Of a stretch of 46,450 bases of DNA, positions 7,475-15,938 are shown piece by piece. Source of the DNA: a virus; the IMG/VR virus record IMGVR_UViG_3300033388_007409, positions 1 to 46,450 of that record; one strand, given 5' to 3'. The stretch's first letter is position 1, and every line of letters starts with the position of its first letter. The notes under the pieces are model-generated. The model had not been told where the DNA came from, did no database searches, and saw only the letters and a program-made list of their open reading frames with translations. The position numbers and the translations under genes were made by a program.

Positions 7475-7898
7475 TTTTCCCACTTTCTATTTTAATTTCA
7501 TCAATCTCTAACTTAAGTGCCAAAACCATTTTTAAAAGAACAGGGACAGCCAAAGTTCCAGGTCTACCCGGCAAACCATTAACACTATCACCCTCAAGTC
7601 CAAGTTCTTCAAGAACAAAATTGAGATCTTTAGCATCAATAAATTTTGTGTTGATCTTTTTAATTCTCCCCTCAATAATATCTCGATTACTGAGGGTCGG
7701 AGGAACCGAAGAACCTTTCACCACAACAATAGCATCATCCTCAATTAACACAGGAACTATTGGGATCTCACCAGATGTAAGTTTACACGAATAGTTATCC
7801 CCCATTTTAGATTTTAATTGAAGAGCAGCCCCAAGTGCATCTAGTTCTGAGGCATCGCCAACAATATGAACCTCGCCACCATTTTGTATTATTTCCAT
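7467..7898 (-). CDS. Hypothetical protein
   Basis: 143 aa from ATG 7898 with SD AGAGGAGAG. N-terminal beta strands followed by a coiled C-terminus (VLLKMVLALKLEIDEIKIE). Overlaps the membrane-protein gene by 8 bp, suggesting the two work together. Not recognised. Confidence 0.5.
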   Translation of the reverse strand: MEIIQNGGEVHIVGDASELDALGAALQLKSKMGDNYSCKLTSGEIPIVPVLIEDDAIVVVKGSSVPPTLSNRDIIEGRIKKINTKFIDAKDLNFVLEELGLEGDSVNGLPGRPGTLAVPVLLKMVLALKLEIDEIKIESGKNV

Positions 7899-8596
7899 TT
7901 TGTACTCTCCTCTAAACAAATATTCTTTAAAACACAAAAAGCGCAATTTGCACGGCCAACAAGTTCTTTATCTCCAAAACAAGGAAGAACGTTTTCTTTA
8001 AGTCTCTCTAAAAAACTATTATTTTGATCCGGCTCTATTGGAGTTAGAATTTCCCAAAACTTTCTACCCTCAAAACTAGAAGTTTCAATTTTAAACTCTT
8101 TACCTCTAATAACTCTAGTTGTAAAGCTAATATTAATTCCTTCTTCATCAATATAATCTTCTAAACAAACAGTTTTTTTATCTGAAGAACCATCAAAACT
8201 CATCTTACACAAGTCACTGTCAGCAAGTTTTTCAACATCATTCGCCCAGGACTCAAACTCTGATTTCTTATGTGGCTTTATCTTTACAGATAAAAAATCA
8301 TTAAAATTACCGCAAATTACTGAAAGAGGATGAGATTTCCACATCAATTCCAAAACTTTATTACAAAACGGAGCACTTTTATCACTACTCCTTTTTGCAA
8401 CTCTCTCATCAAAAGCTTTAAGAATCTCACCACGACCACCATCCAAAATATTAATAGTATCAATAAGATCATTTACAAACCCAATAAACTCTTCCGCATC
8501 ATCGTTATTATCTCCAAGCGGTATTGGATTAAAACCATTACCTTCTATTGAGGGATTAGCATTGCAGGGGTATTGTTTTATTATAAACTTTTCCAC
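7889..8596 (-). CDS. Hypothetical protein with Cas4/RecB-like cysteine spacing
   Basis: 235 aa, GTG start behind GGAGGCTAC. First gene of the leftward accessory operon. An N-terminal Cys (residue 11) plus a C-terminal CAFCVLKNIC (C-x2-C-x5-C) match the cysteine layout of Fe-S nucleases of the Cas4/AddB type. A convincing PD-(D/E)xK core is not visible, so the nuclease reading is weak. Otherwise acidic and Lys-rich. Confidence 0.45.
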   Translation of the reverse strand: MEKFIIKQYPCNANPSIEGNGFNPIPLGDNNDDAEEFIGFVNDLIDTINILDGGRGEILKAFDERVAKRSSDKSAPFCNKVLELMWKSHPLSVICGNFNDFLSVKIKPHKKSEFESWANDVEKLADSDLCKMSFDGSSDKKTVCLEDYIDEEGINISFTTRVIRGKEFKIETSSFEGRKFWEILTPIEPDQNNSFLERLKENVLPCFGDKELVGRANCAFCVLKNICLEESTKWK

Positions 8597-8747
8597 TTGT
8601 AGCCTCCGATAAAATAAAAATTTTCTCTACACTAAATATACAATAACCGTAACAAGTAATCAACCTAAAAGATACGAAAACCGAAACAAATAAAAAATAG
8701 AGTATAAAAAACTCCCTATAAACTATCAATATCTTTTATATTTTGAT
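8597..8747. promoter_or_regulatory. Divergent promoter region
   Basis: 151-bp AT-rich gap between the leftward accessory operon and the rightward head operon. For the head operon a TATATT box lies at 8737-8742, five bases before ATG 8748, with no SD, as at terminase. No clear operator seen. Confidence 0.4.
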
Positions 8748-9002
8748 ATGAGTAATACATTCTTACAAGATCAGAAATCGGAGTTAGAGGCTATAATTAA
8801 AGCCTATCAAACTGCGATTTTACAATTAGGGTTAAAGGGCATTCAATCCTATAAGCTCGACACAGGGCAAAGTGTACAGTGGGTTACTAAGCTTGATGTA
8901 AAAGACTTGACAGAAACACTTGATGGACTCTATAACACTTACACAATGTTGTGTGCTCGTGGAACTGGTAGTGGAACTCTAAACGTGAGACCTGCATTTT
9001 GA
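8748..9002 (+). CDS. Head-tail joining protein, gpW-like
   Basis: 84 aa, slightly longer than lambda gpW (68 aa). The segment YKLDTGQSVQWVTKLDVKDL matches the gpW pattern (small alpha/beta protein that binds the portal after packaging). It is placed directly before the portal gene, the classical W-B order, and overlaps it by 4 bp. Confidence 0.8.
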   Translation: MSNTFLQDQKSELEAIIKAYQTAILQLGLKGIQSYKLDTGQSVQWVTKLDVKDLTETLDGLYNTYTMLCARGTGSGTLNVRPAF

Positions 9003-10741
9003 AAATATTTGGTAGAGAACTATTAGCCGCTGCGGAACCTCTTGTTTTAGAGCTTCCCCCAAAAGTTGACACTGTATCTCTCGAACAGGTAGACCCATCC
9101 ATCCAATCTGTTTCTGTTGATGAATTAACCGCATATTTGGGACAAACCCAAATGGACCCATTCCAAAACTCAATTTATGATGGTGGGAAATTTGCGGGGG
9201 GCTTTGGCCCAACTCAGGTTTTTGAAAAAGATTATTGGACACTTCGAGCGCGATCTATTCAGCTTTTTGAAGAGAACTTATATGCAAAGGGTTTAATTCG
9301 CCGTTTAATTACCAATGAAATAAATACCGGTTTAGCTCCTGAAGCTTGCCCGGATGAGGCGATTATAGGTTTACCGGAAGATTCTCTGAACGATTGGACT
9401 GAAACGGTTGAGAATCGTTGGGGGCTTTGGGGTAAAAATCCACTTGTTTGTGACTGGAAAAAAACTTCTACTTTTGGACAAATCCAGCGTGATGCAAGAA
9501 TGGCCGCACTCATTGAGGGGGATGTTCTTGTAGTTTTACGACAAAACCCAACAACTAAACTCCCTACAGTACAGCTTATTAGTGGTTCTAAGGTTCGTAC
9601 ACCTATAATGGACGATCATAAGTTAAAGGTTGGTAACACCATAAAGCACGGTGTTGAGCTCAATAAAGATGGTAGTGTAGTTGCTTATTGGATTAATCAA
9701 GAGGATGGCAGTAGCGAGCGTTTACCGACATTTAGCGCGAAGAGTGGCCGCCGTATATCTTGGCTAGTTTTTGGAACTGAGAAGATGCTTGATGAGGTTC
9801 GCGGAACTCCACTATTGGCTGTTGTGTTACAATCTTTAAAAGAGATTGATCGTTATAGAGACTCGACACAGAGAAAAGCCACTGTAAACTCTCTTTTAGC
9901 CGCATTTGTAAAGAAAACCAAAGATAAACCAAGTTCACTTCCTATGACTGGTGGCGCAACCCGCAAAGATTCTGTTGCCGTTACCGATGGTGATGGCACG
10001 AGTAGACAATTTAATATGGCTCAAATGCTCCCCGGTGTATTTATTGAAGAGTTACAGACTGGTGAAGAGCCTGTCCCTTTTAGCACCAATGGAACGGATG
10101 TTAATTTTGGGGAGTTTGAAGAGAGTATCATTCAGGCTGTTGCATGGGCGAACAACTATCCACCTGAAATTGTACGATTAGCATTCTCAAACAACTATTC
10201 CGCATCACAAGCCGCTATTAACGAGTTGAAAATCTATCTCAATTTGGTTTGGGGTTGGTGGGGAGAAACTTTTTGCGCTCCAATTTTTGATGATTATGTA
10301 TTGAGTGAAGTGTTAATATTTAAAATTCTTGCTCCTGGTTTTGTTGCTGCTTGGCGAGATCCTAATAAGTGGGATATTTACGGGGCTTGGCTCGCTTGCA
10401 ATTGGTACGGCTCTATAAAACCATCTACTGATATGCTAAAGGCTGGTAAAGGTGCAAAACTGTTGGTTGATGAGTGCTGGAGTACAAACGCACAGCAGTC
10501 AAGAGGGTTAACGGGAACTAAATTTAGTAAAAACGTAAAGCGTATTAAGCGTGAAAATCAACTAAAAGCTGATGCAATGCGCCCTATGTTAGAGCTTCAG
10601 AAAGAGTTTACACCCGAAGTTGTTGAAAAGGCAATTAATGCCGTTAGCAACGATGGTAATTTTGCAAAACTGGAAGATATTGAAGCTCTTACAGATATAA
10701 TTGAAGAACTTACAGAGGAGGTTGAAAGTGGGAGCAAGTAA
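8999..10741 (+). CDS. Portal protein, lambda gpB family
   Basis: 580 aa, forming the dodecameric DNA gate of the head. Recognisable stretches are RRLITNEINTGLAPEA, DARMAALIEGDVLVVLRQN, QLISGSKVRTP and PPEIVRLAFSNNYSASQAA. Length agrees with lambda gpB (533 aa). Starts in the last codon region of gpW with coupled translation. The 3' end overlaps the next gene. Confidence 0.93.
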   Translation: MKIFGRELLAAAEPLVLELPPKVDTVSLEQVDPSIQSVSVDELTAYLGQTQMDPFQNSIYDGGKFAGGFGPTQVFEKDYWTLRARSIQLFEENLYAKGLIRRLITNEINTGLAPEACPDEAIIGLPEDSLNDWTETVENRWGLWGKNPLVCDWKKTSTFGQIQRDARMAALIEGDVLVVLRQNPTTKLPTVQLISGSKVRTPIMDDHKLKVGNTIKHGVELNKDGSVVAYWINQEDGSSERLPTFSAKSGRRISWLVFGTEKMLDEVRGTPLLAVVLQSLKEIDRYRDSTQRKATVNSLLAAFVKKTKDKPSSLPMTGGATRKDSVAVTDGDGTSRQFNMAQMLPGVFIEELQTGEEPVPFSTNGTDVNFGEFEESIIQAVAWANNYPPEIVRLAFSNNYSASQAAINELKIYLNLVWGWWGETFCAPIFDDYVLSEVLIFKILAPGFVAAWRDPNKWDIYGAWLACNWYGSIKPSTDMLKAGKGAKLLVDECWSTNAQQSRGLTGTKFSKNVKRIKRENQLKADAMRPMLELQKEFTPEVVEKAINAVSNDGNFAKLEDIEALTDIIEELTEEVESGSK

Positions 10742-11480
10742 TTTAACTAGTAATGATTTTGCAGCCGCCGCAGGTTTTGGGTTTGTAGATGGTGTTAAAA
10801 CCTTTAATTTTACAGGTTTGGGAACTATTGACACAGCTGATACCGATATTGATCTAAGTAATCTTGCAACAAATATAATCCCGCTTCCATTGAACGCGGG
10901 GGAGTCTTTAGAGATTGTCAGCAGTGACCCGGCCGATAGTGATACTGTTGTTGTTAACCTAATTACTCCAAACGGTGAGAGTGTTGTTGATGTTCCTGTT
11001 ATACTAACAGGAACAACTCCGGTTGTTATCCCCGGTAATTTTTCCCGTATTAACGATGTAACAAGCATTGGTGTTGCTGGATTTGATGGGACTTTGACGG
11101 TTCGGCAGGCAACCGGTGGAACTATTTTTGCCGTTGTTTTGCCACAAAATCAACAACTTTTCCAGGGACATTATACAATTCCTGTAGGTAAAAAGTTTTT
11201 GGTTAAGGCACTGATTGCCTCGATGGTAAAAGCGACCGGAACTGAAACAGGCGTAAAAGTGTCACTGCTATTAAAACGGTTCGATCAGGCCAAATATATG
11301 CTTATCTTTGGTTTTGGGTTGCAGAGAAGCGGAAATTCTGCTATAAATTTTGTTAATGACTACCCCGAATCTGCAGATTCTCCATACGATATTAAAATAC
11401 AGGTAAACGCAACATCTACTGCACCGGAAGTTTTAGTTCGTGCAAATGGTTTAATTGTTGATCATTCGGGGGCAAAATGA
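10728..11480 (+). CDS. Beta-rich virion protein, paralogue 1
   Basis: 250 aa with GTG start (10728) behind GGAGG inside the portal gene. Beta-rich, Thr/Val-rich. Shares a scaffold with the next gene: LTGTTPV, an ADSDTVVV/ADTVTV strand, FAVVLPQNQQ versus FAIIPVADQQ, and GLQRSGNSAINFVNDYP versus GLQRNGTNVFTVDFTSP. Its place between portal and protease is not part of the lambda order. A capsid spike or decoration role is inferred from location and composition only. Confidence 0.6.
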   Translation: MGASNLTSNDFAAAAGFGFVDGVKTFNFTGLGTIDTADTDIDLSNLATNIIPLPLNAGESLEIVSSDPADSDTVVVNLITPNGESVVDVPVILTGTTPVVIPGNFSRINDVTSIGVAGFDGTLTVRQATGGTIFAVVLPQNQQLFQGHYTIPVGKKFLVKALIASMVKATGTETGVKVSLLLKRFDQAKYMLIFGFGLQRSGNSAINFVNDYPESADSPYDIKIQVNATSTAPEVLVRANGLIVDHSGAK

Positions 11481-12268
11481 GTACTAAAAACCAACAGTTC
11501 TGGCAAAAGTTAAACAGGAATAGCTACAGAGATGCGGTGGCACTTAGCTTGTATAATGGAATATCTGATAATACTAAATTTGCATACACAACAGATATTG
11601 ATGAGATTGGCGATGTTTGGCCACCCGCAACTACCTATGTTTTCCCGGATGCGGCAGGTCAACCGATCGAAATTGTTTCGGCGGCAGCTGATACGGTGAC
11701 AGTTAAAATTGGGGTTATTAGTGCCGCAACCGGATTGGCTGAAACCAGAGAGGCAACACTCACAGGAACCACTCCGGTTACTGTGCCAGGTGGCGATATA
11801 TTCGCAGTAAACCGCGCATTTGTTTCCGGTGATGTAGAATCTATTGGAGCTATTACAATTCGCGGTACCGGTGCCCCAAACAGCACTGTTTTTGCGATTA
11901 TACCTGTTGCAGACCAACAAACGGTTCAGGCTCCTTTTATGGTCCCTGATGATAAGGTTGCAATAATAACGAATCTTTCATCTTCTCTTAATAAAACGGG
12001 TGGCTCTGATGTGGGAGTTGTGTTTAAACTTGTAATTGAGAAGCCAGGTGGTGTGCCACGCACTCAAAACAGATATGGTTTACAGAGAAATGGAACAAAC
12101 GTTTTTACGGTTGACTTTACATCTCCCACTGTATTACCGCCACTTACAAAAGTTCGAATAATTGCAGATCCAACAGCTTTAGTTGATATATCTTCTTTTT
12201 ATTCATTTATATTAGTAGATAAAGATTTGCTACCACCTGAAGTTGTAACAGCTGCGGAGGAGAATTAA
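11477..12268 (+). CDS. Beta-rich virion protein, paralogue 2
   Basis: 263 aa, overlapping its paralogue by 4 bp. Same order of shared segments as 10728-11480, so the pair came from tandem duplication and then diverged (the N-termini differ: here NSYRDAVALSLYNGISDNTK). Probably both are structural; neither matches a named family I recognise. Confidence 0.6.
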   Translation: MSTKNQQFWQKLNRNSYRDAVALSLYNGISDNTKFAYTTDIDEIGDVWPPATTYVFPDAAGQPIEIVSAAADTVTVKIGVISAATGLAETREATLTGTTPVTVPGGDIFAVNRAFVSGDVESIGAITIRGTGAPNSTVFAIIPVADQQTVQAPFMVPDDKVAIITNLSSSLNKTGGSDVGVVFKLVIEKPGGVPRTQNRYGLQRNGTNVFTVDFTSPTVLPPLTKVRIIADPTALVDISSFYSFILVDKDLLPPEVVTAAEEN

Positions 12269-13468
12269 ATGTGGGATGTTTGGTTACTTTTAGAGAGTGT
12301 TAGAATAGCATTTGAAAAGGCTTTTGCATCCGGTAATGCCCCGACTGCTCAACAACAAATAGAGTTTGAAGCTTCGCTTTACGGGGAAGATGAACCGCTT
12401 GGTTCTCGTATTCTCTCGGTTGTTGGAGATGCCGCAGAGATTGCGATTACTGGTGTTTTAACCGAAACCCCTAGTTTTATGGCTCGTTATTACGGTGGTG
12501 GAAACACAACTTACCCCGAAATTTTAGCCGCTGTTAAATCTGCAATGGATGAGGGTGTAAAAGATATTGATTTTAATATTAAGTCTCCCGGGGGCAGTTT
12601 ATCTGGGCTTTTTGAGCTTCTAGAGGGATTAGACAAACTTAATGCTCCAATTAGAAATGCAAAAGTAAACGGTCTTTTGGCTTCTGCCGCTTATCCTATT
12701 GCTGCAAAGGCTCAAAAGATAGTTGCCACAAGCAGAGGAACGCGCATTGGTAGCCTTGGTATTATGTACCAAGCTTATATTGATGAAAACAACGTGATGG
12801 TTCGCAGTACAAATGCGCCAAAGAAAAATCCAGATGCATCAACAGAAGCAGGGAAAGTCGATATTGTTGAAGAGTTGGATGGAATGGAAGCACTCTTTTT
12901 TGAGCATATTGCAACGGCTAAAGGAATTACAGTTGATAAAATAAAAGCTGATTTCGGACAGGGTGCGGTTTTCCTGGCTGATGAGGCACTTAAACGGGGT
13001 ATGATTGACGAGATTGAAAACGGTTCTGCCGCTTCGAACTCTAATGGTACGCCACAACCAACCACCGCCAAAAAAAGCGGGGTTCAGGAGGATAGTAATA
13101 TGGATCTTGGAAAACTAAAGGCTGAACATCCCGCGCTTTATGCGGCGGTTAAAGCTGAAGGTGCCATTGAAGGTGCAGCAACAGAAAAGGACCGTGTTTC
13201 GGCTCATTTGATTATGGGTAAAGCATCGGGAGCTATGGAAACTGCTATTAAAGCAGTGCAAGATGGTTCCGGAATGACCGCAACTCTAAATGCAGAGTAT
13301 ATGGCCGCTTCGATGAACGGTGGCGATGTCGCAGATCGTGATGCTGATGCTCTTGCTGCAAAAGCTGCTGCAGATGCAAAAATTCTTGCTGAAAAAGGCG
13401 ATGGAGGTGACTCAGAAGGTGTTCTTGCAATTCTGGAAGCTAACGCAGGTATTGGAAGCGAGGTTTAA
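12269..13468 (+). CDS. S49-family prohead protease fused to scaffold, lambda gpC-like
   Basis: 399 aa. Residues about 1-250 form the ClpP/S49 serine protease: FNIKSPGGSLSGL, the nucleophile segment NGLLASAAYPIAAKAQ, and the base region GSLGIMYQAY. The rest (residues 278-399) is Ala/Glu-rich scaffold. In lambda the same gene gives gpC and, from an internal start, Nu3. It processes and shapes the prohead. Directly abuts the upstream gene. Confidence 0.9.
   Translation: MWDVWLLLESVRIAFEKAFASGNAPTAQQQIEFEASLYGEDEPLGSRILSVVGDAAEIAITGVLTETPSFMARYYGGGNTTYPEILAAVKSAMDEGVKDIDFNIKSPGGSLSGLFELLEGLDKLNAPIRNAKVNGLLASAAYPIAAKAQKIVATSRGTRIGSLGIMYQAYIDENNVMVRSTNAPKKNPDASTEAGKVDIVEELDGMEALFFEHIATAKGITVDKIKADFGQGAVFLADEALKRGMIDEIENGSAASNSNGTPQPTTAKKSGVQEDSNMDLGKLKAEHPALYAAVKAEGAIEGAATEKDRVSAHLIMGKASGAMETAIKAVQDGSGMTATLNAEYMAASMNGGDVADRDADALAAKAAADAKILAEKGDGGDSEGVLAILEANAGIGSEV
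13100..13468 (+). CDS. Internal in-frame scaffold protein, Nu3-like
   Basis: ATG 13100 is in frame with the protease (codon 278) and preceded by a strong SD (CAGGAGGATAG, six bases upstream). The 122-aa product is Ala-rich and helical (HPALYAAVKAEGAIEGAATE). This mirrors lambda Nu3 inside C. Inferred from SD position and family precedent. Confidence 0.7.
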   Translation: MDLGKLKAEHPALYAAVKAEGAIEGAATEKDRVSAHLIMGKASGAMETAIKAVQDGSGMTATLNAEYMAASMNGGDVADRDADALAAKAAADAKILAEKGDGGDSEGVLAILEANAGIGSEV

Positions 13469-13470
13469 TT

Positions 13471-13872
13471 TTGTCTAATATTACTGTAACTAACAACAAT
13501 ACTGGCTCCGTAATTCTCGAGAATCCAGAATTTAGAGATGCTCTTCTTACATTTACGGGAGCTGCAACTGTAAAAGCCGGAACGATTCTGGCACGCGACT
13601 CTGTTTCTGGAAAGTTGGTCCCATTCGTTAAGGGTGGATCAACAAACGAAAACGGTATTCCAAAAGAGATTATCACATATGATGTCGTGGCCGCCGGTGC
13701 AGGTGATGAATCTGTTCGTTCCGGAATTCTTGGTGAATACAAGAAAGAGCTCTTGGTAATTGATGCAGATGGTGATGCTTCAAATGTAGATATTGTTGTT
13801 GAAGATAAGCTTAGAGTTTACGGGCTTACTCCAGTCAACGTTAAAGAACTAAACATACTTGACAATCAATAG
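13471..13872 (+). CDS. Head decoration protein, gpD-like
   Basis: 133 aa, TTG start. Segments such as KAGTILARDSVSGKLVPF and a GDESVRSGILGEYKKELL body match the small trimeric capsid-stabilising proteins of the gpD family (lambda D 110 aa). Located exactly between protease and capsid gene, as D is in lambda. Confidence 0.8.
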   Translation: MSNITVTNNNTGSVILENPEFRDALLTFTGAATVKAGTILARDSVSGKLVPFVKGGSTNENGIPKEIITYDVVAAGAGDESVRSGILGEYKKELLVIDADGDASNVDIVVEDKLRVYGLTPVNVKELNILDNQ

Positions 13873-13881
13873 GAGATTCCA

Positions 13882-14985
13882 ATGAGTGGAACTACTACCA
13901 AACGTATGCTTAAAGTATACGAACAAAATGGCAAAACCCCATCTCTTTTCCTATCTGGGATGTTTCAATCTCCACCGGAAAACTTCCATAATTCGGAATC
14001 GGTGGAAATTGATATTGAGAGAAGTGATGAAGATGTAGCAATCGTCATTCAAGATATCTCAACCGGATATCGGATGAACTCGGAAGATCTTTTTGTAAAT
14101 AAGGGTTTTATTCCGGCTATTTACAAAGAGGCAATTAGCCTTAATGCGTTTTCACTTCTTAAGCGCACTCCCGGTGACGATCCTTTTAAGGATGTTAAAT
14201 TTAGAGCATCTCTTCTAACAAAAATGTTTAAAGGGATGAAAAAGGTTGAGCGCAAAATTCGCCGTTCGCTTGAACTCCAGGCGTCACAGGTTCTTCAAAC
14301 CGGTAAGTTGACGTTGAATAATGAGAATGGTGTAGCGGTTTATTCGCTTGATTTCGTGCCCAAAACCAGTCACTTTCCAACGGCTTCTATTGCGTGGGGA
14401 CAATCTGGCGCAACTATTCTTGATGATCTCGATGCTCTTGGTGAGCAGATTCGTGATGATGGTCTTGATGATCCTGATGAAATTATCTTGGGTAAAGATG
14501 CTTTTAGAGCATTTATGGCCGATGAAGCGGTTCAAAAAGTCTTTGACCAACGCCGTGCGGATCAGGGAACTATTTCGCCAATGAAGAAGAATGGTAAGGG
14601 TGGATTGTACCGTGGAACTGTTGAAATTGGCAACTACAAATATGACATCTGGACTTATGGAGGCCGTTACAAGGACCCAGAAACCGGAGCAAAAATTCAG
14701 TTTGTTGATCCTGCAAATGTAATTATGCGCATTAGTACCGGGCGTTTAGATGCATCTTTTGGGGCGATTCCAAACATTGCAGCTATTCTTGGTGTTGGTG
14801 CCGCAAGACTTCTTCCAGAACTTCCAAGCCGTATGTCTAACACAGAGAGCGGAATGGATATGTTTACTAATGTTTGGTTATCAAACGATGGTGAACAGAT
14901 GTTTGGTGGTGTTGGAGCCCGTCCGTTGATGATTCCAACAGCAATTGATACATTCGGTTGTCTTAAAACTGGTGTTAACGACTAG
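13882..14985 (+). CDS. Major capsid protein, lambda gpE family
   Basis: 367 aa (lambda gpE 341). Features include ERKIRRSLELQASQVLQTG, WGQSGATILDDLDALGEQI, a GLYRGTVEIGNYKYDIWTYG strand pair and KIQFVDPANVIM, all typical of the gpE group. Good SD (AGGAGA) before ATG. A strong terminator follows, so capsid message can be separated from downstream tail genes. Confidence 0.92.
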   Translation: MSGTTTKRMLKVYEQNGKTPSLFLSGMFQSPPENFHNSESVEIDIERSDEDVAIVIQDISTGYRMNSEDLFVNKGFIPAIYKEAISLNAFSLLKRTPGDDPFKDVKFRASLLTKMFKGMKKVERKIRRSLELQASQVLQTGKLTLNNENGVAVYSLDFVPKTSHFPTASIAWGQSGATILDDLDALGEQIRDDGLDDPDEIILGKDAFRAFMADEAVQKVFDQRRADQGTISPMKKNGKGGLYRGTVEIGNYKYDIWTYGGRYKDPETGAKIQFVDPANVIMRISTGRLDASFGAIPNIAAILGVGAARLLPELPSRMSNTESGMDMFTNVWLSNDGEQMFGGVGARPLMIPTAIDTFGCLKTGVND

Positions 14986-14999
14986 AAACTTTTAAATTT

Positions 15000-15032
15000 A
15001 GAGGAGCTATTTTTTTAATAGCTCCTCTTTTT
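15000..15032 (+). terminator. Rho-independent terminator after capsid gene
   Basis: Stem AGAGGAGCTATT/AATAGCTCCTCT (12 bp, perfect) with a five-T loop and a T-run after it. Placed 14 bp behind the capsid stop; likely partial, lowering transcription of connector and tail genes. Confidence 0.85.
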
Positions 15033-15060
15033 ACTCTTATTTTAGAGATAGGGAAATAAA

Positions 15061-15537
15061 ATGTCAAAAGAATTAGAAGATTTAAGAGCTAAAGCCGCAG
15101 AGCTTGCAAAAGAGCTAAATGTTGAGATGGATGTTTCTAAACTCAACACAAAAGCACTTGAGGGAATTATTGCAAACTTCGAAGCTCAAAAAGAAAAACT
15201 TGCAAATAAAGATGATTCTAAAGATGATTCTAAAGATGATTCTAAAGATGATTCCAAAGATGATTCCAAAGATGATTCTAAAGATGATTCTAAAGATGAT
15301 TCCAAAGAAGAGCTTCCAAAAAAAGAGACCCCAAAACCAAAATTCTCAACCGAAGAACTAGCCGGCTATGTTGTAACCGCTGGAAAATCAGTAACCTCAA
15401 AACGAGGAATTATTGATGCGGGGAAATCGGCAACTCCTGAACTCTTTAACGGTGGTCAAGAAACATTTGACTCGCTTAAAGAAAAAGGCTTTTTGGCAAC
15501 TCTAAAGGAATATAACGTTTCGATAGGGTTGAAATAG
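15061..15537 (+). CDS. Head-tail region protein with DDSK repeats
   Basis: 158 aa in three parts: an N-terminal helical module (residues 1-48, LRAKAAELAKELNVEMD), eight DDSK repeats (about 51-82), and a C-terminal module (FSTEELAGYVVTAGKSV ...). Position after the capsid gene is that of lambda FI or Mu gp35-type proteins, which share a helical N-terminus and a similar C-terminal module. The acidic/basic repeat is a flexible linker. Exact role unproven. Confidence 0.55.
   Translation: MSKELEDLRAKAAELAKELNVEMDVSKLNTKALEGIIANFEAQKEKLANKDDSKDDSKDDSKDDSKDDSKDDSKDDSKDDSKEELPKKETPKPKFSTEELAGYVVTAGKSVTSKRGIIDAGKSATPELFNGGQETFDSLKEKGFLATLKEYNVSIGLK
15211..15306 (+). repeat. Tandem 12-bp repeat, eight copies
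   Basis: Eight in-frame copies of GATGATTCTAAA (or TCC variant) coding DDSK. The third base of Ser alternates T and C in blocks, showing expansion by slippage or unequal exchange. Copy number is expected to vary between relatives. Confidence 0.95.
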
Positions 15538-15542
15538 TTTAA

Positions 15543-15938
15543 ATGGGACTACGCGAAACTGCAGAACAAGATCTTGCAAATATCCTTGAAGATAAGGATA
15601 CCGGCTTTGGATGGGATATAACCGTTCAAAACCCCGCAGGTGAAACCCTGCCGATGGTTGGATTTTCTGATGATATATCACAGATTATCGACCCCGACAC
15701 GGGAACCGCTGTTAGTGGAAGATTGGCTTCTGTAGTTCTTCGCATCTCCTCACTTATTCTGGGTGAATTTACCATCCCAGAAGCTATTGCAGACACCACA
15801 CAAAAGCCGTGGGTGATTAGTTTTGACGATATTAATGGTGTTAATTATGATTTTAAAGTACAGTCCTCTGATCCCGATAGAACGTTGGGAATTGTGGTTT
15901 GTATTTTAGAGACTTACAGGAAACCAAGTGGCTCTTGA
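15543..15938 (+). CDS. Putative head-tail connector protein
   Basis: 131 aa, beta-rich (GFGWDITVQNPAGETLPMVG; ISFDDINGVNYDFKVQSSDP). Size, composition and position between head genes and tail sheath fit a head-completion or adaptor protein of the lambda FII type. Overlaps the next gene by 11 bp. Confidence 0.55.
   Translation: MGLRETAEQDLANILEDKDTGFGWDITVQNPAGETLPMVGFSDDISQIIDPDTGTAVSGRLASVVLRISSLILGEFTIPEAIADTTQKPWVISFDDINGVNYDFKVQSSDPDRTLGIVVCILETYRKPSGS

Noticed and set aside
15211-15306. Origin iterons
   Set aside because: The 12-bp repeats are in frame in a coding gene, code a simple linker (DDSK), and lie in the structural region.
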